In this document: positions 6,363-13,889 of the stretch, piece by piece
How positions within the stretch are numbered: position 1 is the first letter of the stretch
How the letters are laid out: each line of letters opens with the position of its first letter
Assembly: GCA_030037695.1 (NCBI GenBank)
Contig: JASHQF010000078.1
Span: 1-19,755, forward strand
Length of the DNA: 19,755 nt
Direction of reading: 5' to 3'
Source: Thermoplasmata archaeon
Lineage (GTDB): Archaea > Thermoplasmatota > Thermoplasmata > Lutacidiplasmatales > UBA184
Made by a program: the position numbers and the translations under genes
Notes under the pieces: model-generated
The model's input: the letters and a program-made list of their open reading frames with translations, nothing else
Told to the model about the DNA's origin: nothing
The model's database searches: none

Positions 6363-7256
6363 GAACTCGTCGAGGATCGGGCCCGGGTCGACGAGGCCCG
6401 CCGGCTGGCGCGCGAGGGGGCCCGCGTGGAGGACCTCCTCGAGCTCCTCGTAGGTGGGGCGCTCGGTCCGGTAGAACAGGCCGATCGGGATCTTGTCCCC
6501 CCACTCGAGCGCGCGCTCCCAGGCCCGGACGAGGTTCGACGGGTCGTGGCCGGCGCTCTCGAGCTTGTAGACGCGCTGGCGGAAGAAGTCGAACGTGTTG
6601 ATCTTGTTGTACGTCACGCACGGGCTGAAGACGTCGACGAACGCGAACCCCTTGTGGCGGATCCCGTTCGCGATGAGATCGACCAGGTGCTTCACGTCGC
6701 CCGAGAATCCGCGCGCCACGTACGTCGCACCGCTCGCCAGCGCGAGCGCGACCGGGTCGATCGGGTTCTCGATGACGCCGGTCGGCGTCGATTTCGTCGT
6801 GTGACCGAGCGACGACGTCGGGCTCGCCTGACCGGTCGTGAGGCCGTAGATCTGGTTGTCCATCGTGACGTAGGTGAGGTCGACGTTGCGCCGCATCGTG
6901 TGGACGAAATGGCCGACCCCGATACCGAAGCCGTCGCCGTCCCCGCCGGTGCCGATCACCGTGAGCCCGTGGTTCGCCCAGCGGATCCCCTCGGCGACCG
7001 GAAGGACGCGGCCGTGCACGCCGTGGAAGCCGTACGAGGAGAGGAAGTGCGGCAGGTTCGACGAGCAGCCGATCCCCGAGACGAGGACGACCTCGTGGGA
7101 GGGGATCGCGAGGCGCTTCAGCGCCATCTCGATCGCGGCGACGACGCCGAAATCCCCGCAGCCGGGGCACCAGGTCGGCTTCGTCTCCGACTTGCCGACG
7201 ACGGGGAGCGTCGCGGCCGGGACGGCGACGGGGCTCCGCACGCTACTGTCGGCCAT
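6357..7256 (-). CDS. 2-oxoacid:ferredoxin oxidoreductase, beta (thiamine diphosphate) subunit
   Basis: This 299-residue subunit binds thiamine diphosphate and a [4Fe-4S] cluster in the oxidative decarboxylation of 2-oxoacids to acyl-CoA with reduction of ferredoxin. CPGCGDFG starts at residue 30, and the expected four cluster cysteines are present (C30, C33, C64, C213). The thiamine diphosphate/Mg motif is GTGGDGDGFGIG, with TMDNQIYGLTTGQ downstream (131-143). GIGCSS and FVDVFSPCVTYN are also typical. The frame is open further upstream, but the ATG at 7256 gives the normal family N-terminus and overlaps the alpha subunit by 14 nt, implying coupled translation. Substrate preference (pyruvate, 2-oxoglutarate or others) cannot be fixed; the two-subunit fused type is often broad. 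Confidence 0.94.
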   Translation of the reverse strand: MADSSVRSPVAVPAATLPVVGKSETKPTWCPGCGDFGVVAAIEMALKRLAIPSHEVVLVSGIGCSSNLPHFLSSYGFHGVHGRVLPVAEGIRWANHGLTVIGTGGDGDGFGIGVGHFVHTMRRNVDLTYVTMDNQIYGLTTGQASPTSSLGHTTKSTPTGVIENPIDPVALALASGATYVARGFSGDVKHLVDLIANGIRHKGFAFVDVFSPCVTYNKINTFDFFRQRVYKLESAGHDPSNLVRAWERALEWGDKIPIGLFYRTERPTYEELEEVLHAGPLARQPAGLVDPGPILDEFV

Positions 7257-8997
7257 CGCTGGGCGCCTCCAGGGCCCGGGCAACGATCTCGTGAGGAGAA
7301 AACGGCTCCCCGTCGTACTTGAGCAGGCGATCGCCGATCGCGAACCCCGTCTCGGCGCGGAGGAGGCGGCCGAACTGGCCGGAGTAGTTCGCCTCGACCA
7401 GGATCGTGCGCCGCGCACCGGCCAGGAGGGGGCGCACCCGCGCGACGTCGAGGGGATAGACCGCGGGGAACCGCAGGAGGTTCGCCGGACGTCCCTGCTC
7501 GGCGAGCTCGGCGATCGCGTCGCGGACCGCCCCGATCGTCGAACCCCAGGTGACGAACGTTACCGGGGCGTCCGGGGGTCCCTCCAGGACAGGCGCCGGC
7601 ACGGCGCCGGCGAGGCCCTCCAACTTGCGCATCCGCTTGTCCATCATCCGCTGCCGCTCGGAGATCCAGAGCGGGATGCCGGCCTTGACGTCGGAGATGA
7701 GGTGGCCCCGCTCGTCGTGCTCGTCGGAGCCCGCGATGAACTGCAGTCCCGCCTGGCCCGGGATCGCCCGCGGCGACACCCCGGAAGGGGTGTTCTGGTA
7801 GCGTCGGTAGTCGCCGCCGTTCGGAGCGACGGTGAACAGCGAGGTCGGCGGCGGCGGCGCCTGCAGCTCCTCCCGGTCGACGGTCGCGAAGTTCTCCGAC
7901 AGGTGAAAATCGCTCGCCAGCAGGATCGGCGTCTGCCAGTCCTCGGCGAGGCGGAAGGCGTCGATCGTCGCAGCGTAGGCGTCCGCCGGATGGGACGGCG
8001 CGAGGATCGCGCGCGGGAACTCGCCCTGCCCGGCACCGAGCATCAGGTTGAGGTCCCCCTGCTCGGTCTTGGTGGGCAGTCCGGTCGACGGACCGCTCCG
8101 CTGGGACTCCACGACCACGAGCGGCGTCTCCGTCATCCCGGCCATCCCGAGCGCCTCGACCATCAGCGAGAACCCGCCCCCGCTCGTCGCGGTCATCGAG
8201 CGGACCCCCGCGAACGATGCCCCGATCGCCATGTGGATCGCCGCGAGCTCGTCCTCCGCCTGCTTCACGACCACGCCGAGCGTCCGGGCGTGCGCCGCCA
8301 TCCAGTGCATGATCGTCGACGCCGGCGTCATCGGGTACTGGGCGAGGAACTTGCACCCGGCGGCGGCCGCCCCGAGGGCGATCGCCTGGTTCCCGGTCAG
8401 GAGGAGCTTCGCCGGCCCCTGGCGGGTAAGGACGCGGGCGTTCGGGCTCGCGTGGCCCTCCGCGAACTTGTAGCCGTCGGTGCTCGCCCCGACGTTCCAG
8501 TCGACGACCTCCCCTTTCTTCTTCCCGAACGAGTCGACGAGGACCTGGTGCAGGACGTCGAGCGGGATCCCGGCAAGGAAGGCGACCGCGCCGACCCCGC
8601 CCGCGTTCTGGAGGATCGACTGGCTGGTGTACTTCCTCGCGATCTCGAGCGTCGGGACGGCGAGCGGGGTCACGCCGGCGGGGAGTTCGGACGGCGCGAC
8701 CGCGAACTTTTCGGGGTCGTGCACGACGACCGCCCCCGGGCGGAGCTGCGCCGCGTGGATCTCGACCGTCGCCTTGTCGAGCGCGTAGAGGACGTCCGCG
8801 GCGTCCCCCTGGGAGTACGATCGCCGGGGGGAGGCGCGGGCCTGGAACCAGACATGGCCCCCCCGGATCACCGACTGGTAGGCGTTGAGCGCGAAGACGT
8901 GCAGGCCCATGCGGGAGAAGCTCCGGGCGATCGCCTCCCCGACGGAGGCGATCCCGTCCCCCGCCTGGCCGCCGACGCGGACCGAGAGCTCTTGCAC
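7243..8997 (-). CDS. 2-oxoacid:ferredoxin oxidoreductase, fused gamma-alpha subunit
   Basis: This 584-residue fusion has an N-terminal gamma domain (about 1-185, with GGQAGDGI at 9-16 and YQSVIRGGH) and a C-terminal pyrimidine-binding alpha domain containing YPMTPAST (221-228), the version of the YPITP motif that shapes the 2-oxoacid site. The fused form matches the two-subunit archaeal enzymes. The frame reaches back to an ATG at 9078. I choose the GTG at 8997 because it begins the conserved QELSVRVGGQAGDG strand and lies about 27 nt after the TATA-like box at 9021-9027. The discarded 27 residues would be low-complexity and overlap the divergent MoaD gene. It would deliver acyl-CoA, which the acyl-CoA synthetase at 9680-11830 could use to make ATP. 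Confidence 0.93.
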   Translation of the reverse strand: MQELSVRVGGQAGDGIASVGEAIARSFSRMGLHVFALNAYQSVIRGGHVWFQARASPRRSYSQGDAADVLYALDKATVEIHAAQLRPGAVVVHDPEKFAVAPSELPAGVTPLAVPTLEIARKYTSQSILQNAGGVGAVAFLAGIPLDVLHQVLVDSFGKKKGEVVDWNVGASTDGYKFAEGHASPNARVLTRQGPAKLLLTGNQAIALGAAAAGCKFLAQYPMTPASTIMHWMAAHARTLGVVVKQAEDELAAIHMAIGASFAGVRSMTATSGGGFSLMVEALGMAGMTETPLVVVESQRSGPSTGLPTKTEQGDLNLMLGAGQGEFPRAILAPSHPADAYAATIDAFRLAEDWQTPILLASDFHLSENFATVDREELQAPPPPTSLFTVAPNGGDYRRYQNTPSGVSPRAIPGQAGLQFIAGSDEHDERGHLISDVKAGIPLWISERQRMMDKRMRKLEGLAGAVPAPVLEGPPDAPVTFVTWGSTIGAVRDAIAELAEQGRPANLLRFPAVYPLDVARVRPLLAGARRTILVEANYSGQFGRLLRAETGFAIGDRLLKYDGEPFSPHEIVARALEAPSDGRQ

Positions 8998-9020
8998 GGT
9001 AGAGTTCGAGGAGGGGACGC

Positions 9021-9027
9021 TATTAAT
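9021..9027 (-). promoter_or_regulatory. TATA-like box of the oxidoreductase operon
   Basis: TATTAAT stands out in GC-rich DNA between two divergent genes. It is centred about 27 nt before the GTG at 8997, consistent with a leaderless message for the gamma-alpha and beta subunits. Read on the plus strand it would start a transcript near 9050, so it might also serve MoaD with a short leader. Confidence 0.55.
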
Positions 9028-9076
9028 CGGTACGGGTCGTCGCGCCGCCGCGCGGGCCGCTAGCCCCGGGGTCGCC

Positions 9077-9334
9077 ATGGCGGGAGAGGTTCGGATCCGG
9101 TTGTTCGCGACCGCCCGGCAGCTCGTCGGGACCGCGGTGTTGCCCTGGCCGGTGCCGTCGGGCGGGTTGCGCGCCGCCGAGATCGTCCGTCAGCTCGCGG
9201 CCGCCTACCCTCGGCTCGGGCCGACCCTTTCGGCCAGCCGGTTCCTGCGCAACCATCGCTACCTCGCGGACCTCGCCACGACGATCCGTCCGGGGGATGA
9301 ATTCGCGGTCCACCCTCCGTACGGGGGCGGATGA
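9077..9334 (+). CDS. moaD: molybdopterin synthase small subunit MoaD-like (ubiquitin fold)
   Basis: This 85-residue beta-grasp protein ends in PPYGGG, so the C-terminal Gly-Gly needed for adenylation and thiocarboxylation is present. Other family features are the N-terminal strand VRIRLFATARQLVG and the central NHRYLADLATTIRPGDEFAVHPP. As a thiocarboxylate it would donate sulfur to cyclic pyranopterin monophosphate in making molybdopterin. The stop overlaps the start of the MoaE gene (ATGA), so the two subunits are translationally coupled. It starts at an ATG. Archaeal MoaD-like proteins (SAMPs) can also modify proteins or serve tRNA thiolation, but pairing with MoaE favours the cofactor role. 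Confidence 0.9.
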   Translation: MAGEVRIRLFATARQLVGTAVLPWPVPSGGLRAAEIVRQLAAAYPRLGPTLSASRFLRNHRYLADLATTIRPGDEFAVHPPYGGG

Positions 9335-9822
9335 TCCCCGAGCTCCGGCTCGTCCGCCGGCGGCTCTCCCCCGAACGGGCCGCCCGCGATCTGGGTCGGG
9401 CCCGGCCCGGGGCGATCGTCGTCTTCGCCGGGACCGTACGGCCCGACCGGAGCGCGCAGGGCCGCGTGCTCGCGCTCGACTACGAGATTGACCGGATCCC
9501 CGCGCGCACCCGGCTCGCCGAGCTGCTCCGGGAGGCCCACCGCCGGTTCGGCGTCGATCGCGCGGTCGCCTGGCACCGGTACGGCCGGGTCCGGGTGGGC
9601 GACGTGGCGGTCGTGGTCGGGGCGGCCTCCGCCCACCGGGATCCCGCCTTCCGGGCGGCACGGTTCCTGATCGAGGAGATCAAGCGGACGGTCCCGATCT
9701 GGAAGGAGGTGCGAGCACGACCCGCGCGTCGACCGCGACGACCCCCTCGCCCTCGGGCTGGACGAGGAGGGGGTTCACGTCGAGCTCGACGACCTCCGGC
9801 CGCTCGACGGCGAGCTGGCTGA
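9331..9822 (+). CDS. moaE: molybdopterin synthase large subunit MoaE, with antisense-derived C-terminal extension
   Basis: The first 125 or so of 163 residues are a standard MoaE: GAIVVFAGTVR (27-37), ALDYE (48-52), HRYGRVRVGD (82-91) and KRTVPIWK (118-125), with the two lysines that act in the active site. It transfers sulfur from MoaD to the pterin precursor. Normal MoaE proteins end within a few to about 25 residues of PIWK. Here the frame continues with an Arg/Pro-rich tail that is antisense to the acyl-CoA synthetase gene (143-nt overlap) before the first stop. No stop occurs soon in the other two frames either, so a simple single-base sequencing error is not an obvious explanation. The tail is probably translated but unlikely to be functional. 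Confidence 0.88.
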   Translation: MIPELRLVRRRLSPERAARDLGRARPGAIVVFAGTVRPDRSAQGRVLALDYEIDRIPARTRLAELLREAHRRFGVDRAVAWHRYGRVRVGDVAVVVGAASAHRDPAFRAARFLIEEIKRTVPIWKEVRARPARRPRRPPRPRAGRGGGSRRARRPPAARRRAG

Positions 9823-11830
9823 TCCTCTCGATCGCCTCCGCGATCGCCGCGAGATCGCTGGGAGGCTCTCCACGGACCCCGCGCAAGAGGGGGAACCCGC
9901 GGACCGACTCGATCATGTGCCGGGCGGAGAGCTCCCGGAGCGGGGCCAGCCGGAACGTCACATCCCGCAGCACCTCGACGTAGATGCCGCCCATCCCGAA
10001 GACGACGATCGGGCCGAAGCCGGGATCGCGCTGGAGGCCGATCAGCACCTCCTTGCCGCCTCGTACCTGCCGCTCGATCTCGAACCCCTCGCGCCGGGCG
10101 GCAGGGGCGGCCGAGCGAACCGCTGCGTCCAGGCGCGCCCACGCCGCACGGACCGACGCGCTGTCCGCGAGGCCGAGCGCGACTCCGCCGACATCGGTCT
10201 TATGGGAGATGTCGGGCGAGGCGACCTTCATCACGACCGGGTATCCCAGCCGGTCCGCCTGCCGGACCGCTTCGTCCGGGGTCGCGGCCAGGGCCGACCC
10301 CGGGAACCGCAGGCCGTACGCCTCGAGGAGCCTCCGGGCCGCGTATTCCGGGAGCACGGTGACCCCGTCGGCCCGCGCCCGCGCGATCACGGCGTCCGCC
10401 GCCGCGCCGTCGATCGGGAACGTCCGGACGTTGGTCCGCGGTCGGGCCCGCCACGCACGGTAGCGTGCGAGCGCGCCCAGCCCCCCGATCGCCTCCTCGG
10501 GAAACGTGAACGTCGGCACCCCGCCGTCCTCGAGGGTGCCGACCTCGCTCGAGAGATCGGTGAGGCCGAACATGCACCCCACGACCGGCTTCGCGCTCGT
10601 CCGTTTCGCCGCCAGGATCGCCGCGGCGACCGCGGCGCCGGTCATCGTCCCGGTCGGGGTGGCGATGACGAGGGCGCCGTCGTACCCCGGGGAAGCGAGC
10701 AGCGCGGCCAGGGTCGAGCGGTACAGGTCCGCCGAGGCGTCGGCGGTCATATCGACGGGGTTCCCGAGCGACGCGATCGGCGGGAGCCGCGGGCGGAGCT
10801 CGGCCTGGAGCGTCGGCTCGGGCGGAGGAAGCTCGAGGCCCCGGCGCGACGCCGCGTCGGCCGCTACGATCCCCGGGCCGCCCGAGTTCGTCAGCACGGC
10901 GAGCCGGGGGCCCGCGAGGTCGAGCCCCTTCGCGAAGATCTTCGCGCACCGGAACAGGTCCCCGAGCGTCTCGACGCGCTGGACCCCCGCCTGCTCGAAC
11001 AGGCAGTCGTACAGCTCGTCGCGTCCGGATTGGGCGAGGGATCCGGTGTGGCTCTTCGCGGCCCGCTCGCCGACGGCGCTCCGACCGCTCTTGATGACGA
11101 GCACGGGGGTCCGCTCGGTCACCGCGCGGGCGGCCTCGAGGAACCGGCGGCCGTCGGCGAGGCTCTCGACGTAGAGGAGGATGACGCGCGTCGCGGGGTC
11201 GTCCCCGAGCGCACCGAGCAGGTCGTTCTCGTCGACGCCCGCCCGGTTCCCCACCGAGACGAACCGCGAGAACCCGATCCGCTCGGCGATGCCGTACTGC
11301 AAGATCCCTGCGCCGAGCGCCCCGCTCTGGGAGACGAAGGCGATCCCCCCCGCGGGCGGGAGGCTCTCGCTGAACGTCGCGTTGAGCCCGACCGCCGGAT
11401 CCGTGTTGAAGACGCCGAAGCAGTTCGGACCGACCAAGGACATCCGGTACTCCCCGGCCGCCCGGACGACCTCGTCCTCGAGAGCCCGCCCTGCCTCCCC
11501 GACCTCTCGGAACCCGGCCGAGATCACGATCACGCCCCGGGCGCCCCGGGCGCCCAGCTCCCGTACCACGCCCGCGACGCGGGGCGCGGGCACGATCACG
11601 ACGCCGAGATCGGGGGCCTCCGGGAGGGAGGCGACGTCGGGGTAGCACCGGACCCCGGAGACGCTCTTCCAGGTCGGGTTGACCGGGTAAACGACCCCCT
11701 GGAAGCCGGCTTGCAACAGGTTGCGGAAGAGGCTGGTGCCGACGTGGCCGGGCCGGTTCGAGGCGCCGACGACCGCGACCGAGCGGGGGCGGAACAGCTC
11801 GTCGAGCTCGGGGGTGCGACCGACCGGCAT
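9680..11830 (-). CDS. ADP-forming acetate/acyl-CoA synthetase, fused alpha-beta
   Basis: This 716-residue NDP-forming acyl-CoA synthetase is a single-chain version of the archaeal enzyme that converts acyl-CoA, ADP and phosphate to acid, CoA and ATP. The N-terminal CoA-binding domain has VAVVGASNRPGHVG (18-31). A ligase domain follows with VGPNC (133-137), SQSGAL (167-172) and the phosphohistidine loop AKSHTGSLA (H261). The ATP-grasp domain (from about 480) has GYPVVMKVASPDISHKTDVGG and GGKEVLIGLQRDPGFGP, and ends near VELDVNPLLV. All domains look intact. The ATG start lies about 34 nt from the TATTTAAA box, giving a leader of about 8 nt. The last 143 nt overlap the MoaE frame. The ferredoxin oxidoreductase nearby is a plausible source of acyl-CoA. 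Related protein acetyltransferases or succinyl-CoA synthetase-like enzymes are less likely. Confidence 0.92.
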   Translation of the reverse strand: MPVGRTPELDELFRPRSVAVVGASNRPGHVGTSLFRNLLQAGFQGVVYPVNPTWKSVSGVRCYPDVASLPEAPDLGVVIVPAPRVAGVVRELGARGARGVIVISAGFREVGEAGRALEDEVVRAAGEYRMSLVGPNCFGVFNTDPAVGLNATFSESLPPAGGIAFVSQSGALGAGILQYGIAERIGFSRFVSVGNRAGVDENDLLGALGDDPATRVILLYVESLADGRRFLEAARAVTERTPVLVIKSGRSAVGERAAKSHTGSLAQSGRDELYDCLFEQAGVQRVETLGDLFRCAKIFAKGLDLAGPRLAVLTNSGGPGIVAADAASRRGLELPPPEPTLQAELRPRLPPIASLGNPVDMTADASADLYRSTLAALLASPGYDGALVIATPTGTMTGAAVAAAILAAKRTSAKPVVGCMFGLTDLSSEVGTLEDGGVPTFTFPEEAIGGLGALARYRAWRARPRTNVRTFPIDGAAADAVIARARADGVTVLPEYAARRLLEAYGLRFPGSALAATPDEAVRQADRLGYPVVMKVASPDISHKTDVGGVALGLADSASVRAAWARLDAAVRSAAPAARREGFEIERQVRGGKEVLIGLQRDPGFGPIVVFGMGGIYVEVLRDVTFRLAPLRELSARHMIESVRGFPLLRGVRGEPPSDLAAIAEAIERISQLAVERPEVVELDVNPLLVQPEGEGVVAVDARVVLAPPSRSGPSA

Positions 11831-11860
11831 CGAGGGTCCGACCCGCCGACCGTGAACCCG

Positions 11861-11869
11861 TTTAAATAC
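11861..11869. promoter_or_regulatory. TATA box apparently shared by divergent genes
   Basis: TTTAAATAC is the best TATA match in the window. Its centre is about 26 nt before the GTG at 11890 on the plus strand (leaderless) and about 34 nt before the ATG at 11830 on the minus strand (leader of about 8 nt). The symmetric TTTAAA core allows recognition in either orientation. Confidence 0.65.
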
Positions 11870-11889
11870 GCGCGCCCGGTAGAAACGTC

Positions 11890-12765
11890 GTGGCGACCGG
11901 CGGCGGAGGCCCCGCTCCGACCGCTCCCCCGCACCCTCCTTCGGGCGGAGGCGCCCCGGCGCGGGGATCGCGCGGGCTTCTCCACCGCATGGACAAGGGA
12001 GCGATCCGCCACGTCGTCGCCGTCGGAAGCGGCAAGGGAGGCGTCGGGAAATCGTCGGTGACGGTGCTGCTCGCCTCGGAGCTGCGCCGCCAGGGCCGCT
12101 CGGTCGGGATCCTCGATGCGGACATCACGGGCCCGTCGGTCCCGAAGCTCCTCGGCCTGCGCGGGCCGCTCGTCGATCGAGGCGAGGGGATCGAGCCGGC
12201 CGCGTCGCACGAGGGGCTCCGGGTGGTCTCCTCGCAGTTCATGGTCGAGGACGAGCAGACGCCGGTGATTTGGCGCGGGCCGCTCGTGACCCGGCTCATC
12301 ACCCAGTTCTTCGGCTCGGTCCAGTGGGGCGCGCTCGACTACCTCCTGATCGACATGCCACCCGGCACGAGCGATGTCCCGCTCACCGTCTTCCAGACGA
12401 TCCCGATCGACGGGATGGTGTTCGTGCTGACGCCCCAGGACCTCGCGGCGCTGATCGTGACGAAGGCGATGAACATGGCGCGCGACCTCCACGTCCCCCT
12501 GCTCGGGGTCGTGGAGAACATGGCGTTCCTCCCCTGTCCCCACTGCGGCACCCGGATCGACCTGTTCGGGCCGAGCCGCGTCGGCCGGGTCGCCGAGGAG
12601 TACGGCGTCCCGGTCCTCGCCCGCCTCCCCGTCGCGCCCGAGGTCTCCGAGCGGTCCGACGCGGGGACGCTCGACCAGCACACCGCGTCCGAGGTCGCCG
12701 CGCTGGCCACCGCTTTCGAGCGCGCGGTCGACCAGGTCAGCCGCTCGACGGTGACGGTGCTGTAG
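11890..12765 (+). CDS. Mrp/NBP35-family Fe-S cluster carrier ATPase (ApbC-like)
   Basis: This 291-residue P-loop ATPase of the Mrp/NBP35 group binds and delivers Fe-S clusters as a dimer. The deviant Walker A is GSGKGGVGKSS (46-56), followed by DADITGPSVPKLLG (76-89), IDMPPGTSD (154-162) and the cluster-binding CPHC (216-219). The start is set at GTG 11890 by the TATA box about 26 nt upstream, which gives a Gly/Pro/Ala-rich N-terminal extension of about 33 residues. An internal ATG (residue 34) begins the compact core and is an alternative. The extension lacks the four cysteines of eukaryotic NBP35. The ferredoxin-linked oxidoreductase nearby is one likely client type. The 3' end overlaps the convergent TraB-like gene by 29 nt. 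Confidence 0.9.
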   Translation: MATGGGGPAPTAPPHPPSGGGAPARGSRGLLHRMDKGAIRHVVAVGSGKGGVGKSSVTVLLASELRRQGRSVGILDADITGPSVPKLLGLRGPLVDRGEGIEPAASHEGLRVVSSQFMVEDEQTPVIWRGPLVTRLITQFFGSVQWGALDYLLIDMPPGTSDVPLTVFQTIPIDGMVFVLTPQDLAALIVTKAMNMARDLHVPLLGVVENMAFLPCPHCGTRIDLFGPSRVGRVAEEYGVPVLARLPVAPEVSERSDAGTLDQHTASEVAALATAFERAVDQVSRSTVTVL

Positions 12766-13453
12766 CCCGGCGGAGCTCCCGGAACGGCACGGTCTCGACC
12801 GTCACCTGCCGAGCCCGGAGCGCGGCGGCCAATCCGGGGAGGTGCGCGTCGCCGACCACCACGGCGATCCGCGGCACGCCGCTCCGACCGAGCGCGGCGA
12901 TCCGATCGGCCATGTGCTCGTTCCGCACGTCGATCAGCACGTGGGCGAGCGCCGGGCTCGCCGCGCGGAGCTCCGCCGCGAACTCCTCGGGGTGGTCCGC
13001 GTAGCGGTCGACCTCGCCCTCCACGACGCGCGCGGGAAGGAACAGCCCCACGACCGCCGCCGCGAGCAGGCCGACGCGCTCCTGGAACGGGATCGTGCGG
13101 ACGAACGTCGCGATCGTCACCTGGATCGGATCGTCGACGAGGAACAGCGGAAGGCCCCGCTCCTGCGCGAACCGGGCCGCGACCCGCATCTCCTGGCCGG
13201 CGTCGCCGCCCCCGATCGCCGCCCCGAGCCGGCGCTGGACGAGGCCCCACAGACGGAACAGGAGCGGCACCCCCGCGCGCGAACGGTGCGCGTCGGGCGG
13301 GGCGAGGAGGGCGTTCGCTCGCTGGACGTCGAGCTCGACGGCGACGCCGTCGAGCGGTCTACGGCCCAGGGTGGCCCGGAGGGGAACCTCGAGGTCGACG
13401 ACGTGGGCGACCCCCACCACGAGCGCCTCAGGACCCGGTACGGGCGTCGCCAT
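12737..13453 (-). CDS. TraB/PrgY-family protein without membrane domain
   Basis: This 238-residue protein has the pattern of the TraB/PrgY/GumN-like family, a presumed metal-dependent protease or hydrolase group (in enterococci PrgY lowers pheromone activity). Visible features are GVAHVV (14-19, in place of GTxHV), VAVELDVQR (38-46), GGGDAGQEMRVAARFAQERG with LVDDPIQVT, VLIDVRNEHMADRI and the second histidine motif AVVVGDAHLPG. Archaeal homologues usually continue into a C-terminal membrane domain, which is absent here; only one moderately hydrophobic stretch (GLLAAAVVGLFL) is present. The segment usually reading DRDI is DDPI. It may be a reduced, soluble member. The biochemical role of the family in archaea is not established. 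Confidence 0.75.
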   Translation of the reverse strand: MATPVPGPEALVVGVAHVVDLEVPLRATLGRRPLDGVAVELDVQRANALLAPPDAHRSRAGVPLLFRLWGLVQRRLGAAIGGGDAGQEMRVAARFAQERGLPLFLVDDPIQVTIATFVRTIPFQERVGLLAAAVVGLFLPARVVEGEVDRYADHPEEFAAELRAASPALAHVLIDVRNEHMADRIAALGRSGVPRIAVVVGDAHLPGLAAALRARQVTVETVPFRELRRATAPSPSSG

Positions 13454-13555
13454 CGCGAGATGGACGCCGAGGGTCCTCTTCTCCTCTCTGCGCGCCCCGG
13501 GAGCCGCGGCTCCGACGGTGGGAGGGGGTGGTACACCGCCGGTCGGCGCAACTCC

Positions 13556-13562
13556 CTTAAAG
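13556..13562 (+). promoter_or_regulatory. TATA-like box of the 100-residue unknown gene
   Basis: CTTAAAG is centred about 25 nt before the ATG at 13584, the leaderless spacing seen at several genes here. It decides the start, because the reading frame is open for nearly 500 nt further upstream. Confidence 0.55.
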
Positions 13563-13583
13563 CCGACCCCGGTCGCCCGCCCG

Positions 13584-13886
13584 ATGGCGTGGACCTTGCT
13601 CTCCGTCCCGTCCGCGAAGCGGGCCGAGCTCGACGCGGCCCTGCACGACGACCTCGTCTCCCGTCAGAGCCAGAAGGTGCGGGCCGCCGGCTCGTTCGGC
13701 GGGCCGGCGGACGCGACGTACGTGCTCGTCGAGGGATCCGCCGAAGGGATCCGTCGGGCGGACGAGCTCCTGGGCCCGCTGGCGAGCGCGCTCCCCACGA
13801 CGGAGCGAGAGGCGCTCTACCGGCGCCTCAAGGACGAGGACGAGGCGGCGTCGGCGGGGATGGGCCTGTTCTTCACCGAAGGGTGA
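13584..13886 (+). CDS. 100-residue soluble protein of unknown function
   Basis: The predicted protein is charged and globular, with no signal or membrane helix. Its segments are MAWTLLSVPSAKRAELDA, then DDLVSRQSQKVRAAGSFGG, a strand YVLVEGSAEGIRRADELLG, the helix TTEREALYRRLKDEDEAAS and the end AGMGLFFTEG. The alternating strand/helix order would suit a small alpha/beta (ferredoxin-like) domain, which is an inference. The longer frame upstream is antisense to the TraB-like gene and is rejected, since the ATG at 13584 has a TATA-like box about 25 nt before it. The stop is three bases from that of the convergent GPN GTPase. I do not recognise the family. Confidence 0.7.
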   Translation: MAWTLLSVPSAKRAELDAALHDDLVSRQSQKVRAAGSFGGPADATYVLVEGSAEGIRRADELLGPLASALPTTEREALYRRLKDEDEAASAGMGLFFTEG

Positions 13887-13889
13887 GCG

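Noticed and set aside
4649..6601. A 650-codon plus-strand open frame
   Set aside because: It is the +1/+2 shadow of the GT-C-like membrane protein, dominated by Arg, Pro, Gly and Ala, and it runs on into the antisense of the oxidoreductase gene.
9687..9822. A frameshift in the 3' end of moaE
   Set aside because: Neither alternative frame offers a nearby stop or a more MoaE-like C-terminus, so the sequence gives no positive sign of a frameshift.
9917..12061. A 714-codon plus-strand open frame opposite the acyl-CoA synthetase
   Set aside because: The composition is Arg/Asp/Glu/Gly-rich with no domain pattern, whereas the minus-strand synthetase has all expected motifs over the same DNA.
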